IMG/VR virus record: IMGVR_UViG_3300013103_000035
Location: 1-31,489 of that record
Direction: 5' to 3' (one strand)
Source of the DNA: a virus
Length of the DNA stretch: 31,489 bases
The first letter of the stretch is position 1. Each line of letters starts with the position of its first letter. The position numbers were made by a program, and so were the translations under genes. Below, piece after piece: positions 1 to 6,301 of this stretch. Below the pieces are notes generated by a model. It saw only the letters and a program-made list of their open reading frames with translations, did no database searches and was not told the origin of the DNA.

Positions 1-40
1 AGTCAAGGATCCGGTACGACTGTACTAGATGTACATAAGA

Positions 41-120
41 TAATCTAGATCCGGTACCGGCTATACTAAACTAGCCGGCTAGACCGGTCAGATATAGCTA
101 GTTAATCTAGATCCGGTACC
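41..120. repeat. 18-bp exact direct repeat pair
   Basis: TAATCTAGATCCGGTACC occurs at 41-58 and again at 103-120, 62 bp apart and without mismatch. A shortened third copy, GATCCGGTAC, is at 8-17. The repeats contain the palindromes ATCTAGAT and GGTACC and flank the palindrome at 71-82. They could be iteron-like binding sites for a phage initiator or regulator; that role is inference. Confidence 0.75.
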
Positions 121-149
121 AGGCTAAGTCATGTCATCAGTAAGACAAT

Positions 150-180
150 ATCTCCACCTGTCATTTGAATTGGTCTCTCC
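150..180 (-). repeat. Left copy of the inverted element flanking the replication block
   Basis: Read on the minus strand this 31-bp stretch begins GGAGAGACCAAT, continues CAAATGACAG and ends GTGGAGAT. It matches 3952-3983 on the plus strand with only a few differences and one single-base length difference. The two copies lie outside both ends of the minus-strand gene block and point outward. The element is not itself palindromic. It could be a promoter for a phage polymerase, a binding site or a recombination site. Confidence 0.7.
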
Positions 181-236
181 AAGAGTACATCTAGTCTACT
201 TGGTACACTAGACTATTAGACCATTTGTCCTCCTGT

Positions 237-258
237 TCGTACATGCACACATGTACGA
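237..258 (-). terminator. Perfect 9-bp hairpin downstream of the leftward operon
   Basis: TCGTACATG (237-245) and CATGTACGA (250-258) pair perfectly around a 4-base loop, about 25 bp beyond the stop codon of the last leftward gene. The position fits a transcription terminator for the leftward operon. No T-run follows in that direction and the stem is only moderately GC-rich, so intrinsic termination is doubtful. It may instead be a binding site or processing hairpin. Confidence 0.3.
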
Positions 259-283
259 GAACCAAACCCATCTACCCATCCGC

Positions 284-454
284 CTAGCTGCCCAGTAGCC
301 AGATGAGGACGTTGAGCAATATGATCACCAGCAAAAACAGCGCCATACTGTAGAATACGAGGCGGAAAATGACCACTGCTAGACCTCTCAGGAGAGGGAG
401 GATGGAGGAGTCGGGGTAGTAACCGCGGTTATTGCTGTTGTCATTGTTTTTCAT
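284..454 (-). CDS. Small single-pass membrane protein (56 aa)
   Basis: The product is a short protein with a polar, Asn-rich N-terminus followed by a hydrophobic stretch over about residues 29-53, rich in Leu, Val and Ile and ending just before the C-terminus. It should insert in the host membrane. I chose the ATG at 454, which has GGAGG 12 bases upstream and lies 7 bp after the preceding stop. A TTG at 481 would add nine residues and overlap that gene. It is the last gene of the leftward operon. Small phage membrane proteins can be holins or superinfection-exclusion proteins, but nothing here selects a function. Confidence 0.6.
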   Translation of the reverse strand: MKNNDNSNNRGYYPDSSILPLLRGLAVVIFRLVFYSMALFLLVIILLNVLIWLLGS

Positions 455-461
455 CTTTAGT

Positions 462-737
462 CTAGTCCTCCGTAGTTTCAAATGGCAAGATGGTCATCAA
501 AGCATCACGAAGGAAGTCGTGCAGAGCGTTGCAGAGGTAGTCGACTACCTCGAAGTCTACCTTTGCGGGGTCGATGCCAAACGATTCTAACAGGTTGTGC
601 GCTGCTTCAAGCTCGACGTCTTCCAGCGTTCTCCCACGGGCCGCCTTATCAAGGTCGAGTCGCACGCCATTTTTCTCGATGACCCCGCCGGCCGTGTATT
701 CGACCGACGATGCTGTTAACTTGGGCTTCTCTCCCAT
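462..737 (-). CDS. Hypothetical protein (91 aa)
   Basis: I do not recognise this protein. It starts MGEKPKLTASSVEY, is acidic, and its second half (about residues 35-85) looks mainly helical. The ATG at 737 is preceded on the minus strand by GAGGAG at good spacing, so the start is well supported. It lies downstream of the primase gene in the leftward operon, separated from it by about 60 bp that contain a fourfold heptamer repeat. A role as a small replication or host-takeover accessory is possible only by position. Confidence 0.65.
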   Translation of the reverse strand: MGEKPKLTASSVEYTAGGVIEKNGVRLDLDKAARGRTLEDVELEAAHNLLESFGIDPAKVDFEVVDYLCNALHDFLRDALMTILPFETTED

Positions 738-757
738 TTTCTATCTTCTCCTCTCTC

Positions 758-785
758 GTTACAGGTTACAGGTTACAGGTTACAG
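758..785. repeat. GTTACAG heptamer repeated four times
   Basis: Four exact tandem copies of GTTACAG fill the gap between the primase stop and the Shine-Dalgarno sequence of the 91-aa gene. In the leftward transcript they fall in the intergenic leader. A related heptamer array, ATAGGTT three times, occurs at 4053-4073 in the control region; as rotated units the two differ by one base (CAGGTTA and TAGGTTA). Confidence 0.9.
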
Positions 786-799
786 AATGGATACCACGT

Positions 800-1738
800 C
801 TACAGGATGGAACGGATAGCGCTGTCCAGTACACGAACGAGCGCTTCCACTCCCTCCTCCTTCAATATGTCGTTAACGTCTTTATACTTCGTGTCCAATT
901 TTAGAATCGCCACACGAACGTTATCCCTATTAAGCGATTTCCACAGCTTCCTTGCTCCCTCCATTCCCGCTCTATCGTTATCGAAGACAATGTAGATAAT
1001 CTCATCCTTTAGCCAAGGCAGCTCTCTATTACACGTCCCACCAGTAGCAATCGGGAACGGCTTATCGCCGAGGGATAGCTCAGCTGCCTGGAACAGGGTG
1101 ATTGCATCTATTGGGCTCTCACAGACAAATAGGAATGGACTTGGAGGTGGTGGGTAAACGGGAAAGTATGCGCTCCCTTTCCTCGGCCCTCTAGTGTAGA
1201 CGCGCGCACCAGGAGCAATGGGCTTATACTCTAAGCTCTGGACATCTCCCTTCCCATCTCGGAATGGGAATACGATGTGATTTCCCTCTTTATCCTGCCG
1301 ATATTCTACAGTATCGGAGATAATCGGATCAATTTTTCTCTCTTTCACCAGATATTGACGAGCTACGGTTGCATCGCCTTGCCTTAACTCCTCCCAGAGT
1401 TTCCGAACCGCTACTGTTCTGCGCTTGCTTGTTACGTGTCGCACTGATGCTGATGACGGCGGCGGCGGCTTACCTTCTAGGAACGCAATAAGATCGTCAA
1501 TGTTATCGATGCCCTCTCGCCGCATTATGTAGCTCACGACACTTTCAGCATATGCGCAGTTATTCCGCCTGTTGCAAACTATCATTCGGAGTGGTTTCTT
1601 ACCGAATGCGCGACGAAGTCTGCATTGCGGGCAGATCATTTCGTAATAGGTTCCTTTATCCTGAGGCTCCAACTCTCCGATGAGGTATCTTGGAGGTAAC
1701 CTTTCAATAATGCGCGATAGCTCTTTATACCGTGTCAT
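800..1738 (-). CDS. DnaG-type primase with zinc finger and TOPRIM domain
   Basis: This is a 312-aa primase that would make RNA primers at the phage replication fork. A zinc-binding motif is visible near the N-terminus with Cys36, Cys39, Cys55 and Cys61. A TOPRIM domain follows from about residue 200, with the catalytic Glu207 in CESPIDAITL and the DxD pair Asp253/Asp255 in VFDNDRAG. DVNDIL (287-292) matches the conserved segment after TOPRIM. The protein is about half the length of cellular DnaG and lacks its C-terminal helicase-binding domain, as in many phage primases. It lies directly downstream of the helicase gene, 18 bp away, so the two are probably co-transcribed and work together. The ATG at 1738 sits in a short tandem repeat that includes a weak AGAAG ribosome site. 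Confidence 0.9.
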   Translation of the reverse strand: MTRYKELSRIIERLPPRYLIGELEPQDKGTYYEMICPQCRLRRAFGKKPLRMIVCNRRNNCAYAESVVSYIMRREGIDNIDDLIAFLEGKPPPPSSASVRHVTSKRRTVAVRKLWEELRQGDATVARQYLVKERKIDPIISDTVEYRQDKEGNHIVFPFRDGKGDVQSLEYKPIAPGARVYTRGPRKGSAYFPVYPPPPSPFLFVCESPIDAITLFQAAELSLGDKPFPIATGGTCNRELPWLKDEIIYIVFDNDRAGMEGARKLWKSLNRDNVRVAILKLDTKYKDVNDILKEEGVEALVRVLDSAIRSIL

Positions 1739-1769
1739 ATTACTTCTATATTACTTCTATATTGCTTCG
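1737..1769. repeat. 11-bp tandem repeat at the helicase-primase junction
   Basis: ATATTACTTCT occurs twice in a row (1737-1747 and 1748-1758) followed by a degenerate third copy, ATATTGCTTCG. It covers the primase start codon, the gap and the end of the helicase gene. On the minus strand each unit supplies an AGAAG sequence, so the duplication may have created the ribosome-binding site of the primase. Confidence 0.75.
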
Positions 1770-2956
1770 TACATCGCCATGTGTTCTTTCTTGAACTTCA
1801 ATCGGACGACTTTCCCATCCCCACCGATGCGGCTACCAGCGATAAAAAGCCGCATTTCAGGGGGATTCCGCCTGCTTTCGTCTTTAGTCTGCGATAGGGT
1901 GAGGATCATATCTGCCAGCATCAGACTGCCTATGCCCCAGCGGCCGTCGCTGGCCGTTATCAGGCTCTTCTGAAGCCCCTCCTTGTTCGTGTGCTGGGCT
2001 GTCAGTATAGCCGTCTTATGCCTCATTCCAATCTGCCGCAGATCAGTTACGACTCGCTCTTGAACTACGACGGGGTTCTCGGACTGTTGAATCGGCTCTA
2101 CCTGTGTGAGCATGTCTACTATTGTGATCGAGGGGGCCAGCCCGTGGGCTCGTAGCGAGAGGAGAGTGGCTTCTAGCGCTAGAGCTGAGCTCGACCCCCT
2201 CATTCTTTCCTGGATCGCAATTTTGTTTTTTCGCTCTTCTAGCCATTTTAGAACCCTTTCTCTCCTCTCTTCATCGTGTGCTGCGAGCTCATCTATGGGT
2301 AATGCGGCAATTCGAGCATCTAGTCGTTTTTCAATTTCTGCTCTTTTTATTTCCATCGTATAATATAGCACGTCATGTCCTGACATTACCGCCGCTAGTG
2401 CGGCATTCAGCAGGAATGACGACTTGCCAATTTTAGGAGGGCCTATGAGAACATAGAGGTAGCCGACAATCCAACCTCCGTTCAAGTAGGATGTAAGAGT
2501 ATTCCACGGCGTCGTTATCCTTGGTGGTTCGGGCTCGGTCTCCTCCTTGAGGTGGTCGCCGTAGATTGCCCAATCTTCTCCTGACGCTTCCCCTATGGCC
2601 ATTATGCGGGTCAGCTGTTCGAGCACCTCGTTCCCGCCGCCGGAGGCCCACCTATCAGCTGCCCCGCTTAGAATATACGTCCTGCCTAAATATCGTCTAG
2701 CTGCCTCTGCCGTCTGCCGTATCAGATTAATACGACTTTCAGTCGACATAGGCTCAAGTATTGATAACTGCTTCCTACTGAGATTCCATTGCTGCAGTAT
2801 GGGGTCAGGGAGGAGATCGTGGCATTGTTTGTAGTGTTCTATCGCTGCCTTTACTATCTCCTGTTCTCGGAGGCCGAACATTGCCGCTGGAAGCCATTCC
2901 GCAACTTCAGACAGGAAACAGAGGTCTGTCAGTAATGCCACTACGGTCGGCGTCAT
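1757..2956 (-). CDS. DnaB-type replicative DNA helicase
   Basis: The product is a 399-aa RecA-fold helicase of the DnaB/phage replicative type. Walker A is GPPKIGKSS (172-180), the YYTMEI segment (198-203) corresponds to the DnaB motif around SLEM, Walker B is ITIVD (277-281), and Gln321 in LTAQHTNKEG fits the sensor motif. Near the C-terminus, GSRIGGDGKVVRLKF (374-388) resembles the DnaB arginine-finger and strand segment. Residues 1-140 form a helical N-terminal region comparable in position to the DnaB N-terminal domain. It would unwind DNA as a hexamer and load with the adjacent primase. The ATG at 2956 has a weak ribosome site. A 10-bp repeat around the start creates a second ATG 21 bp upstream that opens only a 6-codon frame. 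Confidence 0.9.
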   Translation of the reverse strand: MTPTVVALLTDLCFLSEVAEWLPAAMFGLREQEIVKAAIEHYKQCHDLLPDPILQQWNLSRKQLSILEPMSTESRINLIRQTAEAARRYLGRTYILSGAADRWASGGGNEVLEQLTRIMAIGEASGEDWAIYGDHLKEETEPEPPRITTPWNTLTSYLNGGWIVGYLYVLIGPPKIGKSSFLLNAALAAVMSGHDVLYYTMEIKRAEIEKRLDARIAALPIDELAAHDEERRERVLKWLEERKNKIAIQERMRGSSSALALEATLLSLRAHGLAPSITIVDMLTQVEPIQQSENPVVVQERVVTDLRQIGMRHKTAILTAQHTNKEGLQKSLITASDGRWGIGSLMLADMILTLSQTKDESRRNPPEMRLFIAGSRIGGDGKVVRLKFKKEHMAMYEAI

Positions 2957-2973
2957 CTATGCAACACTCAGCG

Positions 2974-3177
2974 TCATCTACTTGAACTTGGCCTTCCCGC
3001 AACAATATCGATTATGCCACATTCGTCAGTAGTAGTAGTAACTATGCATCTATCACTGCCACACTTTTTGCAGCCCTCAAATTTCTCCCCTGGCTTTATC
3101 GCGTCTCCATAACCACACTCTAAACAGACGTAATGCCGTTCGGTTACTGGCTTTCTTTTTCTCCACTTCAATACCAT
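2974..3177 (-). CDS. Small zinc-ribbon protein (67 aa)
   Basis: The protein shows a classical zinc-ribbon pattern: CLEC (Cys18, Cys21) and CKKC (Cys36, Cys39), plus Cys44 and Cys53. The N-terminus is basic (MVLKWRKRKP), consistent with nucleic-acid binding. The start codon abuts the stop codon of the upstream gene (TAAATG), which points to translational coupling. Its place ahead of helicase and primase suggests a replication or transcription accessory role, but the ribbon fold alone does not define a function. Confidence 0.75.
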   Translation of the reverse strand: MVLKWRKRKPVTERHYVCLECGYGDAIKPGEKFEGCKKCGSDRCIVTTTTDECGIIDIVAGRPSSSR

Positions 3178-3708
3178 TTAGTATATTCCCATTGTTCGTA
3201 GCATTTTTCGCAGCTCTTTCACCTTCTCCTCAGCCCAGTCAAATTTGGGAATCTCGGCATCGGGATTCCGAGCTGCAATAAGTAAGTCCCTGAGAATTGC
3301 TGGGGCTCCGATACTTCCCGCTATTAGCCCAATTATGGCGTCTGGTATTGCCCACTCGGAATAGGACTTCATCGCCTCTCGCAACTTTGCCATAGCGTCG
3401 TCCACCTTTTCCTCCAGAGGGCGTATCTCGTAGCCGTCCGCTATTTGATACTTCAGATATTCTTGTGCGAGAACAATGTGCTTCTTCAGCTTCGGTTGGA
3501 AGATTCTGCTATTGCCAATAATGCAGTCAACTGCTGCTGGAATATCCCCGATCTTCTTCGCTACCTTTACCGTCTGCGCTAACATCTTGTTCCTGAACGT
3601 TTCGGCCATCTCAGGATGCTCTGCAAGCCTCGATTCCATATAGTAGGTAACCTTGGCCTCCAAGTCTGCCTCTGCGTCTGCTTGCGTCTTTGTCTTTTTC
3701 TTTCCCAT
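3178..3708 (-). CDS. Hypothetical protein, first gene of the leftward operon (176 aa)
   Basis: I do not recognise this protein. It begins with a lysine-rich segment (MGKKKTKTQ), is strongly charged, and appears almost entirely helical, with one small apolar stretch around residues 123-147 (AIIGLIAGSIGAPAIL). It has no cysteine cluster or nucleotide-binding loop. The ATG at 3708 follows GAGGAG at ideal spacing, and a strong sigma-70-like promoter lies about 55 bp further upstream. As the promoter-proximal gene of the helicase-primase operon it could be a DNA-binding or helicase-loading factor; this is only positional inference. Confidence 0.75.
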   Translation of the reverse strand: MGKKKTKTQADAEADLEAKVTYYMESRLAEHPEMAETFRNKMLAQTVKVAKKIGDIPAAVDCIIGNSRIFQPKLKKHIVLAQEYLKYQIADGYEIRPLEEKVDDAMAKLREAMKSYSEWAIPDAIIGLIAGSIGAPAILRDLLIAARNPDAEIPKFDWAEEKVKELRKMLRTMGIY

Positions 3709-3761
3709 CTGGTTCTCCTCTACGAGAATTGTTATTTTATCTGCTCTCTACCTCTAACTTA

Positions 3762-3790
3762 ACTATAATCCCTCGTAGTGAATTTGTCAA
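3762..3790 (-). promoter_or_regulatory. Sigma-70-like promoter for the leftward operon
   Basis: On the minus strand TTGACA (3790-3785) is followed after exactly 17 bp by TATAGT (3767-3762), one mismatch from the sigma-70 consensus. Transcription would start near 3755 and reach the ATG at 3708 after about 47 bases that include the GAGGAG ribosome site. This is the best promoter in the window and should serve the whole 3708-284 gene block. Confidence 0.85.
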
Positions 3791-3800
3791 GTCTTTTCTC

Positions 3801-3872
3801 ACACCACCCTCGTTCCGGTCAGTCCGGCTGAAAGTAACACCACCCTCATTCCGGTTAGCCCGGCTAAAAGTG
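3801..3872. repeat. 36-bp tandem repeat with palindromic operator-like boxes
   Basis: Two adjacent 36-bp units (3801-3836, 3837-3872) match at 31 of 36 positions. Each contains a short dyad: TCAGTCCGGCTGA (3819-3831, one mismatch) and TTAGCCCGGCTAA (3855-3867, perfect). A third related palindrome, GGCTAAATAGCC, follows at 3890-3901, so the three centres are spaced 34-36 bp apart. They lie just upstream of the leftward -35 box and could be repressor or activator sites. Confidence 0.75.
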
Positions 3873-3889
3873 GCTCCATTTTTTTCTAA

Positions 3890-3901
3890 GGCTAAATAGC
3901 C
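3890..3901. promoter_or_regulatory. Palindrome GGCTAAATAGCC
   Basis: This perfect 5-bp dyad with a 2-base centre uses the same half-sites (GGCTA/TAGCC) as the boxes in the 36-bp repeat and as CTAGCCGGCTAG at 71-82. It is a plausible operator for the same DNA-binding protein; no such regulator gene lies in the window. Confidence 0.45.
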
Positions 3902-3922
3902 GACGACCCGTCAAAAATGGCA

Positions 3923-3951
3923 TCAAAAATCAGGTGATTTTGACATATAAT
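3923..3951 (+). promoter_or_regulatory. Possible rightward promoter with overlapping operator
   Basis: A perfect TATAAT lies at 3946-3951, directly after a TTGACA-like string (3940-3945) that is too close to serve as its -35 box. No good -35 is found 16-18 bp upstream. An imperfect dyad with half-sites TCAAAA and TTTTGA spans 3923-3943 and would overlap the promoter. The arrangement fits an activator- or repressor-controlled promoter for the terminase/virion operon. Confidence 0.4.
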
Positions 3952-3983
3952 GGAGAGACCAATAACAAATGACAGATGGAGAT
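3952..3983 (+). repeat. Right copy of the inverted element flanking the replication block
   Basis: This copy starts GGAGAGACCAAT immediately after the TATAAT box and continues through CAAATGACAG to GATGGAGAT. It matches the minus strand of 150-180 over 31-32 bp. Here it would form the very start of the rightward transcript or be a binding site just downstream of the promoter. The surrounding bases of the two copies are unrelated, so the shared block is specific. Confidence 0.7.
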
Positions 3984-4012
3984 GTGAAATTTTGTGGCCC
4001 TATAGTGAAGCG

Positions 4013-4055
4013 TATGGATCAAATGTCTATAGAGCGAACCATAGAATGATCCATA
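4013..4055 (+). other. Long-loop hairpin in the virion operon leader
   Basis: TATGGATCA (4013-4021) pairs with TGATCCATA (4047-4055). Inside the loop, CTAT (4027-4030) can pair with ATAG (4041-4044). There is no downstream T-run, so it is not an intrinsic terminator. It could be an mRNA leader structure or a protein site. Confidence 0.4.
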
Positions 4056-4073
4056 GGTTATAGGTTATAGGTT
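4053..4073. repeat. ATAGGTT heptamer repeated three times
   Basis: Three exact tandem copies of ATAGGTT lie in the leader of the rightward operon. The rotated unit TAGGTTA differs by one base from CAGGTTA, the unit repeated at 758-785. Confidence 0.85.
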
Positions 4074-4120
4074 GTGCTGCGTTAAACACAGAAATGCAAA
4101 TTATCGTAGTTCAACTGCAA

Positions 4121-4200
4121 AGCCGAAAGAGCCAATTATTGTAGTCTGGCTTATACATAGAACCAAAAGAGCCACTTGTTATAGTTTGGCTTAAACATAG
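4121..4200 (+). repeat. 40-bp tandem repeat ending on the first virion start codon
   Basis: Two adjacent 40-bp units (4121-4160, 4161-4200) agree at 33 of 40 positions. Both contain AAAGAGCCA and TGGCTTA, which can form a small AGCCA/TGGCT stem, and end ACATAG. A partial, weaker copy (AATTATCGTAGTTC) precedes them about 35 bp upstream. The last base of the second unit is the G of the GTG start codon of the next gene, which lacks an obvious Shine-Dalgarno sequence. The repeats may bind a regulator in DNA or control translation in the mRNA. Confidence 0.7.
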
Positions 4201-4601
4201 TGAAACTAAAAAAGAAGGATATTATAGTTCAGGCTGCTGAGGAATTCGGCGACGATCCTGTCCGTATAGCCACCATAACAGGTGAGAGCAAAGACACAAC
4301 GCGGATGACACTCGCGCGGCTTAGGCTGGATGATGTGAAAGTCCCAGCGAGGATAGCGCAGGAGTTGGAAGATGTCCGCCAAAGGATTGTTGCCCTCTAT
4401 GAGGAGGCAGATGATCCCAACAAAACAAAAATCGTAAAGGTCAAGACGGACATCCTAAAGGTTCACCTCCAATTTCTAGCAACGTTGGAGCGGATGTCCG
4501 CTGGCCTGCCCCAAGTAAATATGGGGAAGGATAGCGCAAAGCTGCTAGCGTCCCGGACGACGAAAGTGGAAAAGATATACGGAACTCCACCGGCCAACTG
4601 A
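4200..4601 (+). CDS. Putative small terminase subunit (133 aa)
   Basis: The protein is small and mostly helical. The segment around residues 10-40 (IVQAAEEFGDDPVRIATITG onward) reads as a helix-turn-helix that could recognise the packaging site, and residues 45-100 could form the oligomerisation helices. Its stop overlaps the ATG of the large terminase gene by one base (TGATG), the usual arrangement for terminase subunits. It would bind phage DNA and present it to the large subunit. The GTG start has no clear ribosome site; no better in-frame start exists before residue 30. The assignment rests mainly on position and the HTH-like segment. Confidence 0.65.
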   Translation: MKLKKKDIIVQAAEEFGDDPVRIATITGESKDTTRMTLARLRLDDVKVPARIAQELEDVRQRIVALYEEADDPNKTKIVKVKTDILKVHLQFLATLERMSAGLPQVNMGKDSAKLLASRTTKVEKIYGTPPAN

Positions 4602-6301
4602 TGAGTGTAATAGCTGCACATCCCGACGGCGTATGTTTGAGTGAAGACGAGGAGCGCGACCTACTACGGTGTCAGCGCGATCCCGTGTTTTTCATTAACA
4701 ATAGGCTTTCACTCCAGACGGCGCGCCTTAACCTCGGTGAATCTCAGTTTACACCATTTCGCCTATGGCCGTTTCAGGAGAAGTATGTCAGGATAGCAAC
4801 AGGAGAAAGCGATAAGCCGGTAAAGATAATCATCAGGAAAACCCGCCAACTAGGAGCGACGTGGACGAGCTTGGCTATTATCCTTTACTATCTTCTATTC
4901 CATCCGGGTAGCGTCGCGGCGCTTTGCAGCCGTAAGGAAGAGCTAGCACTTCGACTAATGGATCGTTTGATCATCTTATACGACAGCCTGCGAATGTACC
5001 CGTGGCTGCGTATTCCCCGTAAGTTCCGAAGTGCTAATGTCCGTCGGAGATTGGTGTTGAAGAACGAGAGCGTTGCCCTGGCCTTAGCCACTACTAGCTC
5101 GACGGGAATTGGGGAAACTCCGACTATATTCTTCGCTGATGAGGCGGCGAGGAACGAGCTGTTCGGAGAGGTTCTAGGCGCCTTCCTGCCGAGCACGGCG
5201 CGTTGGGGGCGCGTGCTGATCGTCAGTTGCTCCCGCTGTTCGAGGAAGCACGCATACGCGCGATTATGGGATGATGCAGTGGCAGGCAGAAATGAGTTTA
5301 TCCCACTCGAATGGTTTTGGTGGGAATATCCAGGGTATCACAATTCCGACGGAACCCCTAATGCGAGAGGGTTAGAATGGCTTGAGACTATGCGCCGCGA
5401 GCTGCCCACAGTAGAATTTCAAACGGAGATTCTTCACAATTGGATTGGAGCCGAATATCCGTTCTATGATGTTGAGGCACTCAGAACTAGGCTGGATGAG
5501 CTGCGTGAACTCGGCACCGTTGAAATAGATCGGAAGTATGGCGGGCACCTTAAGGTGTTCTCAAAGCCAAGCCCCGGCCACCGCTACGTTATAGGCGTCG
5601 ATAGCAGCATGGGGATTGGAAAGGATTGGCAAGCTGCTCAAGTAATCGATTGTAACACGTTAGAACAGGTTGCAGTTTATCACTCTCAGGAGAAGCCAGA
5701 CGTATATGCCAACGTTTTAGCTTCAATTCACCGCGAATACAATTTTGCCGATTTGGCGATAGAGAACCAGGGACCGGGCGGCATTGTTGCGACCACTCTC
5801 AATCAGCTTGGCCTCGGTCGTTTTATCTGTACTTTGGATCGTCCAATGATTGAGGTTCTGCGCCCTACGCGCGACCTTTATCCTGAGAATATCAATGAGA
5901 AGCAGCCGGGTATCGCAATGACGCGAAACCTGAAGCATAAGGCCCACCATTCTGTAGACGTAGCTTTACGCCGAGGCCAGCTGACTCTTTACGACGATGA
6001 GACAATCTTTGAATTGACTAGTATGACTGCAACGTCTAGTGGGATTATCGAAGCGGCAGGCGGCGGGCACGACGATTTGGCAGATGCGCTTGCCATAGGA
6101 TATTACGTAGTTACTGAGAAGTTTGGGTATGGAAGAGAATCGGTAGCGTTAACAGCGAGTAGCATTAACAATATCTACGATGCTATCGATGATACAAGCA
6201 CTGATGATATTCAATCTGTAAGGATTTACGAAGACAATGACATTCTGGAAATATCTCCCCTTTTGGAAGAGGAAAGAGCCGGACAAGGGTTCCTTACCTA
6301 A
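4601..6301 (+). CDS. terL: Large terminase subunit (packaging ATPase and nuclease)
   Basis: This 566-aa protein pumps DNA into the prohead and cuts it. The N-terminal ATPase has a Walker A-like loop in RKTRQLGATWTS (79-90) and Walker B TIFFADEAA (175-183) with the catalytic Glu181. The C-terminal RNase H-like nuclease shows Asp334 in YVIGVDSS, Glu388 in LAIENQG and the HDDLADAL cluster (490-497) with Asp491, Asp492 and Asp495. Length is normal for the family. It overlaps the small subunit by one base upstream and the portal gene by 65 bases downstream, so the three are translationally linked. Confidence 0.95.
   Translation: MSVIAAHPDGVCLSEDEERDLLRCQRDPVFFINNRLSLQTARLNLGESQFTPFRLWPFQEKYVRIATGESDKPVKIIIRKTRQLGATWTSLAIILYYLLFHPGSVAALCSRKEELALRLMDRLIILYDSLRMYPWLRIPRKFRSANVRRRLVLKNESVALALATTSSTGIGETPTIFFADEAARNELFGEVLGAFLPSTARWGRVLIVSCSRCSRKHAYARLWDDAVAGRNEFIPLEWFWWEYPGYHNSDGTPNARGLEWLETMRRELPTVEFQTEILHNWIGAEYPFYDVEALRTRLDELRELGTVEIDRKYGGHLKVFSKPSPGHRYVIGVDSSMGIGKDWQAAQVIDCNTLEQVAVYHSQEKPDVYANVLASIHREYNFADLAIENQGPGGIVATTLNQLGLGRFICTLDRPMIEVLRPTRDLYPENINEKQPGIAMTRNLKHKAHHSVDVALRRGQLTLYDDETIFELTSMTATSSGIIEAAGGGHDDLADALAIGYYVVTEKFGYGRESVALTASSINNIYDAIDDTSTDDIQSVRIYEDNDILEISPLLEEERAGQGFLT

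Larger units (their letters stand above)
1..283. other. Non-coding CTAG-rich repeat and palindrome region
   Basis: No convincing gene is present here. The stretch holds three copies of GATCCGGTAC (8-17, 48-57, 110-119), an 18-bp exact direct repeat, the palindrome CTAGCCGGCTAG (71-82), GACCGGTC (82-89), ATCTAGAT (43-50) and about eight CTAG tetramers in the first 215 bases. It also holds one copy of an inverted repeat shared with position 3952 and a perfect hairpin at 237-258. This density of short symmetrical sites suggests a control region, replication origin or genome-end region. Nothing in the window decides which. Confidence 0.6.
3709..4199. other. Divergent control region between replication and virion operons
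   Basis: About 490 bp carry no convincing gene. From left to right the region holds the leftward sigma-70 promoter, a 36-bp tandem repeat with palindromes, a third palindrome, an operator-like TCAAAA/TTTTGA dyad next to a TATAAT box, the right copy of the 31-bp inverted element, a hairpin, a heptamer array and a 40-bp tandem repeat. This concentration of sites suggests regulation by phage or host repressors and early/late switching. Confidence 0.75.

Noticed and set aside
222-234. Gene start on the minus strand with AGGAGG before ATG near 224
   Set aside because: The frame stops after two codons (ATG GTC TAA), so no protein can be made.
3690-3899. Plus-strand frame of 69 codons through the 36-bp repeat
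   Set aside because: It starts antisense to the 176-aa gene, crosses the leftward promoter and has no ribosome site. Three of five repeat differences would be silent in this frame, which is too few to argue for coding.
3801-4200. CRISPR array in the repeat-rich control region
   Set aside because: The 36-bp and 40-bp repeats are directly adjacent tandem copies without spacers, only two units each, and no cas gene is present.
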